Source: an uncultured Carboxylicivirga sp.
Lineage (GTDB): Bacteria; Bacteroidota; Bacteroidia; Bacteroidales; Marinilabiliaceae
Assembly (NCBI RefSeq): GCF_963674565.1
Contig: NZ_OY771430.1
Coordinates: 3,410,001 to 3,474,000, forward strand
Reading direction: 5' to 3'
Length of the DNA: 64,000 nucleotides
Program-made: the position numbers and the translations under genes
In this document: one piece after another, positions 1 to 8,560 of the stretch
Layout of the letters: each line of letters opens with the position of its first letter
Numbering within the stretch: the first letter of the stretch is position 1
The notes under the pieces: model-generated
The model's database searches: none
Told to the model about the DNA's origin: nothing
The model's input: only the letters and a program-made list of their open reading frames with translations

Positions 1-994
1 TCTTGATTTTGGAGAACCGGTTTATGTATCCTTTATAGGAACAAACACAGAATTCGACACTGATATTTTAAGATATGGTTACAGCTCATTAACAACTCCG
101 GTATCGACCATTGACTACAACATGAGCGATAAAACAAAAGATATTAAAAAGGTACAGGAAGTTGTCGGTGGTCATAATCCTGAGAATTATGTAACTGAAC
201 GTCTTTGGGCAACTGCTCGCGATGGTAATAAGATACCCGTTAGCATCGTTTACAAAAAAGGATTTAAGAAAGACGGACGCACTCCTTTATTATTATATGG
301 TTACGGTTCGTATGGTAACACGATAGAACCCTGGTTCAATTCAACCAGGTTAAGTTTATTAGACAGAGGATTTGTTTATGCCATCGCACATATCAGAGGA
401 AGTCAGGCTATGGGTCGTCAATGGTATGACAATGGTAAAATGATGAACAAAATCAACACCTTCACTGATTTTATTGATGTTGGCCACCATCTTGTCAAAG
501 AAAATTACTCTTCTCCACGCCATTTGTATGCCTTGGGAGGAAGTGCAGGCGGGTTACTGATGGGAGCTATTGCAAATATGGAACCTGAACTTTTTAATGG
601 AATTATTGCAGCAGTACCCTTTGTCGATGTGGTTTCAACCATGCTCGACGAAACTATACCACTGACAACCAATGAATTTGATGAATGGGGAAATCCAAAG
701 AACAAAAAATCATATGATTACATGTTATCATATTCTCCATACGATAATGTGGAAGCAAAAGCTTATCCAAACATGATGGTTACAACCGGACTGTTCGATT
801 CTCAGGTACAATATTGGGAACCGGCTAAATGGGTTGCTAAACTTAGAGCAACCAAGACTGATGACAATTTACTTATAATGCATACCAACATGGAGGCAGG
901 CCATGGTGGTGCTTCAGGTAGATTTAAGCGTTACAAAGAAACTGCAATGGAATATGCCTTTTTATTAATGCTGGAAAGTAAAAAAGGGGAATGA
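1..994 (+). CDS. ptrB: Oligopeptidase B (protease II), C-terminal part, cut by window edge
   Basis: The reading frame is open from base 2, so the gene begins before the window; about 330 residues of the catalytic alpha/beta-hydrolase domain are visible. Family: S9A prolyl-oligopeptidase-like serine peptidase that cuts short peptides after basic residues. Seen: the LLYGYGSYG oxyanion-loop motif, the GGSAGGLLMG nucleophile elbow (catalytic Ser), and the MEAGHGG motif carrying the catalytic His near the C-terminus; the catalytic Asp is expected in the MVTTGLFDSQV stretch. The propeller domain and any signal peptide lie outside the window, so cell location cannot be told. A rho-independent terminator follows. 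An internal ATG at 122 lies inside the conserved fold and is not the start. The choice of oligopeptidase B over prolyl endopeptidase rests on the overall motif pattern and is fairly secure. Confidence 0.88.
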   Translation, partial: LDFGEPVYVSFIGTNTEFDTDILRYGYSSLTTPVSTIDYNMSDKTKDIKKVQEVVGGHNPENYVTERLWATARDGNKIPVSIVYKKGFKKDGRTPLLLYGYGSYGNTIEPWFNSTRLSLLDRGFVYAIAHIRGSQAMGRQWYDNGKMMNKINTFTDFIDVGHHLVKENYSSPRHLYALGGSAGGLLMGAIANMEPELFNGIIAAVPFVDVVSTMLDETIPLTTNEFDEWGNPKNKKSYDYMLSYSPYDNVEAKAYPNMMVTTGLFDSQVQYWEPAKWVAKLRATKTDDNLLIMHTNMEAGHGGASGRFKRYKETAMEYAFLLMLESKKGE

Positions 995-1047
995 TAGATA
1001 GATTCTGATTAAAGATCGCTCGACCAGGAGCAGAAATTGGAATCACA

Positions 1048-1074
1048 GGGGCTGAGTATTCAGTCCCTTTTTTT
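1048..1074 (+). terminator. Rho-independent terminator after oligopeptidase B
   Basis: An 8-bp stem (1048-1055 with 1060-1067, one G-T pair, 4-nt loop) is followed at once by seven T residues. It lies 54 bases after the stop codon. Confidence 0.8.
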
Positions 1075-1420
1075 GTTGAAAATTTACATTTAAAATTTGA
1101 GTGACATACAATATAACATTCTTTAATTACTGATATTCAATATATTTAATAAATATTCAGAGAATTCAACTAAAATTATAGTCGAAAATATTTCGATTCT
1201 AAAATTTAAACCATAAGTTTGAACTATAAATACAGTTGAATTAATTTTCTGGTTGATATGGGTTATAATCAGAAAGTTGTTGGACTGAATTTTATTAAGC
1301 AACAAGAATATCTTGTTCCCTGGCGCAACTCGAGTAAGGGACATGATGACAGCTGAATCGTGAAAGATGTTTTGTTGCTTAATTTTTGAATGACAAATAT
1401 TCAATTGAAACTTGCAAGGT
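1075..1420. other. Gene-free AT-rich stretch upstream of the BlaR1-like gene
   Basis: No convincing gene is present; a 93-codon minus-strand frame (1123-1404) has no family features. Possible operator-like dyads are seen: a perfect TCGAAA/TTTCGA palindrome with a 3-base centre at 1182-1196, and an 8-bp inverted pair AATTCAAC/GTTGAATT at 1163-1170 and 1235-1242. They could be BlaI-type operators for the blaR1-blaI pair downstream, but the sequence is AT-rich and chance is possible. Confidence 0.3.
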
Positions 1421-2713
1421 ATGCACGCAGTGATAAATTATTTGGTTGAGTCTTCGATTTTTTTAGGTATCATATCAGGCATTTATTTTGCTTTCTTATC
1501 CCGCCTGAATACCTTTTCATTTAATCGTTTCTTTTTGTTGTTAAGCCTTGTTTTAACAATGATTATCCCATTTCTGACAGTCTCATTAACAATGGGGACA
1601 AGTAACACAATTGACCCACAAATAATTGGCTACACATTAAACGAAATTTCAGTTTACCCATCTGAAGCCCAAAACACCATTGTCTCGTTTATTAGTGGAT
1701 TGTCAGTATTTAAATGGATTTACGTCATTGGTCTGATCTTGCTATTTATCCGTTTATTTGTTGCCTATTACAAACTAAGTATAATTGGTAAGCAAAATTC
1801 AAGTAATCAATACAATGGCATCAGAGTCATTCAGCTGAATAACCCTTATCATGCATTCTCATTTTTCAAATGGATTTTTATTAATCCATCGCGTTATAGC
1901 GAAGAGGAACAACAACATGTAATCAACCATGAGAAGGCACATGTAAGCTATTTCCACACTTTGGATAATATGTTTCTTGAGCTTTTTCTTATTACCCAAT
2001 GGTTTAACCCATTTGCATGGTTATTAAAAAAGGCACTGAAAGAAACCCATGAATTTCAGGCCGATCGGTCCGTACTTAAACAAGGTGCTTCTGTTGGGCG
2101 ATATAAAGCTCTTTTATTAGCAGAAGTGTCAGGACATAAAGTACTGGCCGCAAATAATTTTAATGAATCATTAACCAAGAAAAGATTTAACATGATGTCG
2201 AAAAAAACTACATTAAAAACAAAGATTATATTTCCCCTTTTTGCAATTGGCTCATTGATAGCCTCTGCATTGATTTTTTCATGCAATACTGAGAAGGTTG
2301 AAGAAGAAACAGAAGTGACTTTACCGGCACCAGAAGAAGAAAAGGTAGAAATAGTAAACATTACTGATGAATCTATTAAGACAACAGAAGTAACCGGAGA
2401 AGTATTCCATGTTGTTGATGAAATGCCCAAATATCCAGGAGGAGAAATTGCATTAAGAACCTTTATTGGTAAAGAAGTGAAGTACCCTAAAGAGGCTCAG
2501 GACAAAGGAATTCAGGGAAAAGTTTATATAACATTTGTAGTTGCTGATGATGGCTATGTACGCAATGTAGAAATTGCAAGAGGAGTTGATCCTTCTTTAG
2601 ATCAGGAAGCAATTAGAGTTATTGAGAGTCTGCCCCAATGGACACCAGGTAAGCTTGAAGGAAAGAATGTTAATGTTAGTTTTACTGTTCCCATTAATTT
2701 TGCACTACAATAA
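1421..2713 (+). CDS. BlaR1-like M56 membrane metallopeptidase with C-terminal TonB domain
   Basis: About 430 residues. The N-terminal half has four predicted membrane segments (about 6-24, 30-52, 90-110 and one near 275) and the zincin motif HEKAH near residue 170, followed by a conserved THEFQAD stretch; this is the M56 (BlaR1/MecR1) peptidase fold that cleaves a cognate BlaI-type repressor on sensing a signal. After the last membrane segment come an acidic, glutamate-rich linker and a TonB_C-type domain (about 330-430, starting MPKYPGG). Many Bacteroidota have M56-TonB proteins in place of the penicillin-binding sensor of true BlaR1, so beta-lactam sensing should not be assumed. ATG at 1421 is preferred over an in-frame TTG at 1412; a stop codon precedes at 1406. 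A BlaI-like repressor gene lies 64 bases downstream, the reverse of the usual gene order. Confidence 0.85.
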   Translation: MHAVINYLVESSIFLGIISGIYFAFLSRLNTFSFNRFFLLLSLVLTMIIPFLTVSLTMGTSNTIDPQIIGYTLNEISVYPSEAQNTIVSFISGLSVFKWIYVIGLILLFIRLFVAYYKLSIIGKQNSSNQYNGIRVIQLNNPYHAFSFFKWIFINPSRYSEEEQQHVINHEKAHVSYFHTLDNMFLELFLITQWFNPFAWLLKKALKETHEFQADRSVLKQGASVGRYKALLLAEVSGHKVLAANNFNESLTKKRFNMMSKKTTLKTKIIFPLFAIGSLIASALIFSCNTEKVEEETEVTLPAPEEEKVEIVNITDESIKTTEVTGEVFHVVDEMPKYPGGEIALRTFIGKEVKYPKEAQDKGIQGKVYITFVVADDGYVRNVEIARGVDPSLDQEAIRVIESLPQWTPGKLEGKNVNVSFTVPINFALQ

Positions 2714-2732
2714 TCAATCATAAAAATTATCA

Positions 2733-2756
2733 GCCCCAGCCCAATGTGGTTGGGGC
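2733..2756. other. Intergenic hairpin between the BlaR1-like and BlaI-like genes
   Basis: A GC-rich 9-bp stem (2733-2741 with 2748-2756, one G-T pair, 6-nt loop) lies 22 bases before the blaI start. No T-run follows on the plus strand, so it is not a clear terminator there; it may stabilise or process the message, or act as a weak attenuator. Confidence 0.5.
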
Positions 2757-2777
2757 ATTAATAAAGAATATCCACAC

Positions 2778-3161
2778 ATGAAGCTTAAAGAATTAACCAA
2801 AGCTGAAGAACAAATGATGCATCGGATTTGGCAATTAGGTCGCACTACTGTTAAAGCCATTGTTGAAAATATGCCTGATCCAAAGCCTGCCGTTAATACA
2901 GTTTCCACGATTGTGCGCGCATTAGCTGACAAACAATATTTAGGTTTTGAACAAGTAGGACGTGGATACGAGTATTTTCCTATTGTTGAAAAAGCAGATT
3001 ACCGCAAACAGTTTATGTCGAGGATGATGTCCACTTATTTTCAGGATTCATTTAAAGATCTGGTTTCTTTCTTTGCCAAGGAAAACAGAATAAAACCAGA
3101 AGAGTTGGATGAACTGATTCAAGAGGTTAAGCGTGATCTTAAAAAAGAAGAAAATCAATAA
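2778..3161 (+). CDS. BlaI/MecI-family transcriptional repressor
   Basis: 127 residues, the normal length of the family. The winged-helix DNA-binding domain (about 3-75) shows the family pattern LTKAEEQMMHRIW...VNTVSTIVRALADKQYL, followed by a helical dimerisation and cleavage region. The repressor should bind dyads upstream of its own operon and be cut or released when the M56 partner (1421-2713) is activated. It is co-directional with that gene and almost certainly co-transcribed. Which genes it controls besides its own operon cannot be told from the window. Confidence 0.88.
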   Translation: MKLKELTKAEEQMMHRIWQLGRTTVKAIVENMPDPKPAVNTVSTIVRALADKQYLGFEQVGRGYEYFPIVEKADYRKQFMSRMMSTYFQDSFKDLVSFFAKENRIKPEELDELIQEVKRDLKKEENQ

Positions 3162-3212
3162 CTGAATTGGCTCAGTTAATCAATTCCATACCTTTCGGAT
3201 TAAGATAATAGC

Positions 3213-3220
3213 TATATTTA
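3213..3220 (+). promoter_or_regulatory. Possible -7 box (TATATTTA) for the zinc-ribbon gene
   Basis: One mismatch from the Bacteroidota TAnnTTTG box, 22 bases before the ATG at 3243; no clear -33 TTTG. Tentative. Confidence 0.3.
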
Positions 3221-3242
3221 GTGCAAATTAAAATAGTTATTA

Positions 3243-3626
3243 ATGTACTGCCCTAGATGTAAAGCCCTTCTGGAAGAAAAAATCATCCATGATCTGTCCG
3301 GTTCAATTCAGGTTGATACCTGTCCTTCGTGCGGAGGAACCTGGTTCGATAAAGGAGAACTGGAACAAATTGAAAATCTGGTTGAGCTTTCAATCATTGA
3401 AATTAGAAATATTCCCAAAAAGAAAGAACAGCTGGAGAAATTAAAATGTCCCGACTGTAATCTTCACCCAACCCTCTCAAAACATGCTCATCAGAGAGAT
3501 AAGAAGGTAATTTTTGATTACTGCGAGATATGCCATGGAATCTGGCTTGACAGAGGCGAACTGGAAGCAATTCAAAAAGACAACTTATTAAAAACAATCA
3601 GCACCCTGTTCAGGAAAATTATCTGA
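3243..3626 (+). CDS. Double zinc-ribbon (zf-TFIIB type) protein
   Basis: 127 residues with two tandem copies of a TFIIB-type zinc ribbon. Copy 1: YCPRC...DTCPSCGGTWFDKGELEQI (about 2-43). Copy 2: KCPDC...DYCEICHGIWLDRGELEAI (about 69-115). Each copy has two CxxC pairs for one zinc ion and ends in the characteristic W[FL]D[KR]GELE signature. Proteins of this type are widespread in bacteria and have no agreed role; nucleic-acid or protein binding is plausible. The C-terminus is short and basic. The gene sits between blaI and the DNA-repair gene ogt on the same strand. Confidence 0.85.
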   Translation: MYCPRCKALLEEKIIHDLSGSIQVDTCPSCGGTWFDKGELEQIENLVELSIIEIRNIPKKKEQLEKLKCPDCNLHPTLSKHAHQRDKKVIFDYCEICHGIWLDRGELEAIQKDNLLKTISTLFRKII

Positions 3627-3654
3627 TTCCTGAAAAACGAAGATCATTACCACC

Positions 3655-4191
3655 TTGAATACAATATCCATTCAATATTACAAAAGCCCGGTTGGTGAAA
3701 TAATCATTGGTGATTACAATAGCCGATTATGTCTCTGCGATTGGCGGTTTCGTCAAATGAGAGGATCGATCGACAAAAGAATTAAAGATCTGTTAAACGC
3801 TGAATATAAGGAACAAAATACTGACCTTATTTCTTCAACCATCCATCAGTTGGAAGAGTATTTCGCGAAGGATCGAACCACATTTGATCTTCCAATTGTA
3901 TTTGCAGGAACAAGTTTTCAAAAATCAGTTTGGGAAACCTTACAAACCATTCCATATGGACAAACTGAAACTTACCTCGGCTTATCCAGACGTTTGGGAA
4001 ATGAAAAAGCCATCAGGGCTGTGGCCAGTGCTAATGGAGCAAATGCTATATCCATTATTGTTCCTTGCCATCGTATAATAGGCAGCAATGGGGAACTCAC
4101 AGGTTATGCCGGTGGTTTACCTGCTAAAAAAAGACTTCTTCAACTGGAAAACGCTTCAAATATTTCTAGGCAACAGCTGGAACTATTTTAA
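3655..4191 (+). CDS. ogt: Methylated-DNA--protein-cysteine methyltransferase (Ogt/AdaB type)
   Basis: 178 residues. Suicide repair enzyme that transfers the alkyl group of O6-methylguanine or O4-methylthymine to its own cysteine. The C-terminal domain carries the signature IVPCHRII with acceptor Cys138, preceded by the RAVASANGANAIS helix with the DNA-intercalating region; the N-terminal domain (1-85) has the usual SPVGEIIIGD opening. The start is a TTG codon at 3655: the nearest upstream in-frame codon is a stop at 3631, and the N-terminal homology begins right after the TTG. It is convergent with the glutamate-dehydrogenase-like gene; only one base separates the two stop codons, leaving no room for a separate terminator. 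Confidence 0.92.
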   Translation: MNTISIQYYKSPVGEIIIGDYNSRLCLCDWRFRQMRGSIDKRIKDLLNAEYKEQNTDLISSTIHQLEEYFAKDRTTFDLPIVFAGTSFQKSVWETLQTIPYGQTETYLGLSRRLGNEKAIRAVASANGANAISIIVPCHRIIGSNGELTGYAGGLPAKKRLLQLENASNISRQQLELF

Positions 4192-4192
4192 A

Positions 4193-5530
4193 CTATACTG
4201 CTCCCTGATCAATCATTGCTTCAGCAACCCGATGGAAAGAAGCAATATTGGCTCCATCACGATAATTGATACTTCCGTCGGGTTTCATCCCATGCACTTT
4301 ACACATTTGATAAATCCTTTCCATGATATCTTTCAACCGTTGATCTACCTCATTTGGTGCCCAGGTCATTTTCATTGAGTTTTGTACTAATTCCAGAGCG
4401 GATACTGCAACTCCACCTGCGTTGGCTGCTTTGCCTGGTGCCAAAACGATATGATTCGAATCGAAAAATTCCAATGCCTCCGAATTACAAGGTCTGTCTG
4501 CAGCCTCAATAACATATTTACAGCCTCCTTGCTGAATCTGACGTGCTTCATTAAGGCCAATCTCATTCTGAATGGCACAAGGTATCGCTATATCACATGG
4601 TATTTGCCAGGGCTTCTGATTTTCGTAATACACTACACCCGGAAATTCAATCGAATAAGGACGAACCAGATCCTGTGAGGTTGCCCGTAGTTCAACCAGA
4701 TAATCCAACTTATCACCCGAAATTCCATCCGGATCATATATAAAGCCATCCGGACCGGACAGGGTTACAACTTTAGCACCTAATTCAACTGCTTTGCGAA
4801 TTACGCCATATGCCACATTCCCAAATCCTGAAACACATAGAGTTTTTCCATCAAGACTTTCATTCTGATCTTTAAGCAACGCCTCTAAGAAATATATCAC
4901 TCCAAATCCGGTAGATTCAGCTCGCAAACCGGTTCCTCCCCATTCAGAACCTTTACCGGTAAAAGTTCCACTATGCTTATGCGTTAGTTTCTTATACATT
5001 CCAAACATATACCCAATCTCGCGGCTACTTACACCCACATCGTTACCCGGAATATCCATTTCCGATCCCAGCAAATCCCATAATTGTAAAACAAAGCTCT
5101 GACAAAACCTCATTATCTCACTTTCCGATTTCCCTTTAGAATCAAAATTGGCTCCTCCCATGGCCCCTCCTAACGACAAAGAAGTAAGACTGTTTTTAAA
5201 CACCTGCTCAAAAGCCAACATTTTAACGGTTCCTAATGTAAGAGCCGGATGAAAACGTAAACCTCCCTTATACGGTCCAAGTGCATTGTTATATTGAACC
5301 CTGAAGCCTCTATTCACAATTACTTTTCCCTGATCATTCATCCAGGGCACCTTAAATATAAATACACGATCCGGCTCTGTTATTCGTTCAAGAATAGCAG
5401 CATTATTTAACCTAAAATCATCACTGATCCGATCTTTTACTGATGTCAGGAAATCTCTGACACTTTGAATAAATTCAGGTTCTCCGGGATTCTGAATTTC
5501 TAAATCAAATAAAAAACGTTCCAGACCCAT
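4193..5530 (-). CDS. Glutamate dehydrogenase paralogue lacking the catalytic lysine
   Basis: 445 residues, the normal length of hexameric family I glutamate dehydrogenases, and alignable end to end with the two other paralogues in the window. Substrate-site residues equivalent to Lys89 and Lys113 of the Clostridium symbiosum enzyme are kept (Lys88 in GPYKGGLRF, Lys112 in FKNSLT), as are Asp164 (family Asp165) and the late AGGVAVS serine. The catalytic lysine (family Lys125, in GGGKGGSDF) is Met124 here, in SLGGAMGGANF; the codon is a plain ATG at 5159-5161. Nearby family-invariant residues have also changed (PMGG to SLGG, PAGD to PGND, RPEATG to RAESTG). The Rossmann motif GFGNVAYG is intact, so cofactor binding may remain. 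It is the last gene of an operon with two receiver/ATP-grasp proteins, 25 bases after the previous stop. Inference: a pseudo-enzyme acting as glutamate/2-oxoglutarate sensor or as partner of an active GDH. An altered activity is the alternative. Confidence 0.9.
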   Translation of the reverse strand: MGLERFLFDLEIQNPGEPEFIQSVRDFLTSVKDRISDDFRLNNAAILERITEPDRVFIFKVPWMNDQGKVIVNRGFRVQYNNALGPYKGGLRFHPALTLGTVKMLAFEQVFKNSLTSLSLGGAMGGANFDSKGKSESEIMRFCQSFVLQLWDLLGSEMDIPGNDVGVSSREIGYMFGMYKKLTHKHSGTFTGKGSEWGGTGLRAESTGFGVIYFLEALLKDQNESLDGKTLCVSGFGNVAYGVIRKAVELGAKVVTLSGPDGFIYDPDGISGDKLDYLVELRATSQDLVRPYSIEFPGVVYYENQKPWQIPCDIAIPCAIQNEIGLNEARQIQQGGCKYVIEAADRPCNSEALEFFDSNHIVLAPGKAANAGGVAVSALELVQNSMKMTWAPNEVDQRLKDIMERIYQMCKVHGMKPDGSINYRDGANIASFHRVAEAMIDQGAV

Positions 5531-5555
5531 TTGCTGTATATTTACCGGTTAATTA

Positions 5556-8522
5556 TTACTGAACAGGAGGCATTACTAAACCAATGCCTTTCTGTCCATC
5601 TACTTTAATAACGCCTTCTGAAGGCAACTTCACATGACGAATAAACTCATCTTCATATTCAGCTGGCAAGCCATCCAGATAATCCATATTAATATAGCCT
5701 TCGCCAATAGAAGGTGTAATTGTAAAATAAGCCACTCTCAGACTGGTTAAATTTTGAAAGAAATGCGTACCCTGACTCGGATCAACTCTGTAATTCTCCA
5801 ATCCCATTTCAATAATAACACGGGCAGCCGAAATCTGAGTCCATTTTACCGGCACTCCTAACCAAGGATCCTGAGAACCCCAGCGACCAGGACCTATCAA
5901 TATGTATGATTTATTACTTTGATGAAAAGGAGTATTCAGCTTTTCAAAGATGGGCGCCAGCTTGGCATTATTTGCAGGATTGAATCCATTCTTTTTGATG
6001 TAAATAACATCTTTTACACCATTAATGATTCCATTCCCCAATGCTGACTTGGAATAAATCAGCGTATCTTTTTGATTTACTTCTTCCAGCTTTTCAGCAA
6101 TGGTTTCTTTACTGTCTACAATTGGTCTGATCTGTAACAAATAGAAAACGGGAGGATGACCTTGTGGTGTTTGTAAGTCAACAGCAAATTCAATCTCTAC
6201 CGGCTGATTCATTTCTCGCTGTCCAACTTCCAGTATTTTATGCATGATTTCAGCCAATGGAAAAGCATCATATTTCAATACATTGGCAAAAGTAACCAAG
6301 CGTAATCCTTTTGCCATCAATCCGTCCCTAATCATATGTGTATTGTAATCATACACCGATCCCAACCAACGCAAGGTTCCATGTTCTTCTGCCACCTTAA
6401 TGGATAGTTTTTTGATGTTAACATCATCATCCACTGAGGCTTTAAAACTATCCGACTTCAAATCAAGAGCATAAAAGTTCTTCTGGGTTTCGCGCACTGC
6501 CAGATCAGGACTTGATAACTGAAGTATCTTTTTAGGATACTTTGGAGAGAATCGTAAGGTCATCCCTCCTTCAACGATGTGTTTTCCTAATCCCATGGCT
6601 ACATTCACAATCCCATCTTCAGCTTTTTCGGGTGCTATCGGGTAAAAATTCACTGAACGTCCAACCCCCGAAAATGTTGGGTAAAATACATCCCCATGAC
6701 GCTGCCCTACAACCTCCTGTAAAACAATACCCATTCGCTCCTCGTCAATAACATTCATGGTGGCTTCCATGTATCTCTTACTGGAATTATAAAACGCAGA
6801 AGCATATACACATTTAACAGCATCGCAAAGCTGATTCAACACCACTCTTTCATCATCACCTTTTGGAATCATATAGGTCGAATAAATTCCAGCAAAGGGT
6901 TGATAATGACTATCTTCCAATACACTCGATGAGCGTATGGCAATCGGACCTTTAATAATTGAAATAAATTTATATAAATCACCATGAATTCGCTCCGGAA
7001 GATGCCCGGCCACAAAAGCCTTCATAATTTCTTCATCCGGCAAATCTGACAAAGCAATTGGATAAAGCTTATTCACTTCCATAAACTCGTCAAACACATC
7101 TGTACTTAAAACAACCGTGCGAGGGATGGTAATGATCACATCAGAAAGTGCATTCAAGTTTTGGTGTTTCTTAATCAGCATATTTAAGAAAGCCAACCCA
7201 CGTGCTTTTCCACCAATGGTTCCTTCACCAATTCGGGTAAACGTAAGATATTCATCAAATTTCTCGCGATAGAATTTCGCAATAACACCACGGGCCTTAC
7301 TATAACGAAAACTTGCTATGGTATCAAACAAAAATCTTTTGGTTTCTTCCAGATCTGCAAAGTCTTCAACTTTTAAATACTTGACCACTTCTGCTACAGC
7401 AAATAAAGCACGGGCATTCAGCCACTTGGACACATGGTCGCGCTTAAAATGATAAAACAAAGATTCATCGGGTATCTGAAAAAGCTTTTCCTGCAACTCT
7501 TTCAGATTACTTACTCTGCAAACTTCAATACCTGTTGACGGATCAATGAAAACGAAATCACCAAAAGCCATGTAGGTATTGATAAACTCTTTAAGCTCTC
7601 GGAGCAAAGAAGAGGAATGCTTATAAAGAAATCCAACCCGTAAATCTTTAGCCACTTCATCCAGACTACGATTGGATGATTGCAATAAGAATGGCATATA
7701 AGGATTGGCACGCTTCACCAGTTTCGCAAATTTAATTCCTGCCTGGGTATCTTTTACTCCCTCTTTATCAAAGGATACATCAGATATGATTCCCAAGAGA
7801 TTATCATTATACTTTTGATATAACTCAAGGGCTTCTTCATAAGTACGGGCTAATAATATTTTAGGCCTACCCCTCATACGCATCATTTTCTGATGTTCAT
7901 TTAAGCCCTCATCCATAAACTTCTTAGCCTGAGTCAGAATCAAACGATAAATCAAAGGAAGATAGCTGGAATAAAAACGAATTGAGTCTTCAATCAATAA
8001 AATACACTGAACTCCCACCTCCTCAACATCATGCTGAACGTTCATTTCATCTTCTATCAGCTTTATGATGGCAAGCATAATATCAGCATTACCCAACCAA
8101 CAAAAGATGTAATCAATTGCACTGGTATCCTCCCGACGCATACGAACTGACACTTCGCGAGAAAAAGGTGTCAATACAACAATGGGAATAGATTCATAAC
8201 GCTCTTTCACCTTTTTTGCCATGTTAAAAGGATCCATACCTCCAACACTTAGCATGGTAATTACCAGATCGATTTTCTCCTTTTTCAACACCACAAATGC
8301 CTGCTCTGCTGATTCAACATGATAAAATTGCGGTGGATATCTAAGGTTTAGCGAGACGTATTCGTTAAATATCTGTTCATCAATACGTCCGTCTTCCTCA
8401 AGCATAAAAGCATCATAACCACTACAGATCAGCAAAACCTTGTGAATGCGTCGTTGCATCAGATGGCTGAATTGTGTTTCGGTAAAATAATTACTTTGTC
8501 GTATATCAAAATGGCTCTTCAT
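5556..8522 (-). CDS. Receiver-like/PEP-synthase-type ATP-grasp fusion protein (988 aa)
   Basis: Domains in order: a receiver-like fold (about 27-160) in which the phospho-acceptor position is Met90 (DLVITML), so it should not be phosphorylated; a second receiver (about 172-318) with ILLIEDS acidic residues, Asp248 in the acceptor position (IISDVSF) and a long insert after the first strand; a linker; then a pyruvate-phosphate-dikinase/PEP-synthase N-terminal ATP-binding domain (about 430-815) with GGKARG (437-442), IAIRSSSVLEDS (527-538) and FYLLQIRPI. The family's C-terminal block with GPGRWGS (about 877) follows. The phosphohistidine swivel domain and the PEP/pyruvate barrel of real PEP synthases are absent, so PEP formation is not expected. 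Middle gene of a minus-strand operon, 38 bases after its larger paralogue. Probable cytoplasmic regulator; what it phosphorylates or binds is unknown. Confidence 0.8.
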   Translation of the reverse strand: MKSHFDIRQSNYFTETQFSHLMQRRIHKVLLICSGYDAFMLEEDGRIDEQIFNEYVSLNLRYPPQFYHVESAEQAFVVLKKEKIDLVITMLSVGGMDPFNMAKKVKERYESIPIVVLTPFSREVSVRMRREDTSAIDYIFCWLGNADIMLAIIKLIEDEMNVQHDVEEVGVQCILLIEDSIRFYSSYLPLIYRLILTQAKKFMDEGLNEHQKMMRMRGRPKILLARTYEEALELYQKYNDNLLGIISDVSFDKEGVKDTQAGIKFAKLVKRANPYMPFLLQSSNRSLDEVAKDLRVGFLYKHSSSLLRELKEFINTYMAFGDFVFIDPSTGIEVCRVSNLKELQEKLFQIPDESLFYHFKRDHVSKWLNARALFAVAEVVKYLKVEDFADLEETKRFLFDTIASFRYSKARGVIAKFYREKFDEYLTFTRIGEGTIGGKARGLAFLNMLIKKHQNLNALSDVIITIPRTVVLSTDVFDEFMEVNKLYPIALSDLPDEEIMKAFVAGHLPERIHGDLYKFISIIKGPIAIRSSSVLEDSHYQPFAGIYSTYMIPKGDDERVVLNQLCDAVKCVYASAFYNSSKRYMEATMNVIDEERMGIVLQEVVGQRHGDVFYPTFSGVGRSVNFYPIAPEKAEDGIVNVAMGLGKHIVEGGMTLRFSPKYPKKILQLSSPDLAVRETQKNFYALDLKSDSFKASVDDDVNIKKLSIKVAEEHGTLRWLGSVYDYNTHMIRDGLMAKGLRLVTFANVLKYDAFPLAEIMHKILEVGQREMNQPVEIEFAVDLQTPQGHPPVFYLLQIRPIVDSKETIAEKLEEVNQKDTLIYSKSALGNGIINGVKDVIYIKKNGFNPANNAKLAPIFEKLNTPFHQSNKSYILIGPGRWGSQDPWLGVPVKWTQISAARVIIEMGLENYRVDPSQGTHFFQNLTSLRVAYFTITPSIGEGYINMDYLDGLPAEYEDEFIRHVKLPSEGVIKVDGQKGIGLVMPPVQ

Positions 8523-8560
8523 TGCGTTGGTGCGAGTTCTAAAAGGTTACTTTATCTATC

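Noticed and set aside
1123..1404. 93-codon minus-strand open frame
   Set aside because: AT-rich, no family features, no promoter or neighbours on that strand; it overlaps likely control DNA of the BlaR1-like gene.
2056..2430. 124-codon minus-strand frame within the BlaR1-like gene
   Set aside because: Shadow of a well-supported gene, with low-complexity Ser/Thr-rich content from its glutamate-rich linker.
4088..4378. 96-codon plus-strand frame across the ogt and GDH-like gene ends
   Set aside because: It overlaps both convergent conserved genes and shows no independent features.
8523..8560. Possible frameshift splitting one giant gene into the two ATP-grasp proteins
   Set aside because: Both proteins are complete and alignable paralogues with their own receiver and ATP-grasp domains, so this is a tandem duplication and not a broken gene.
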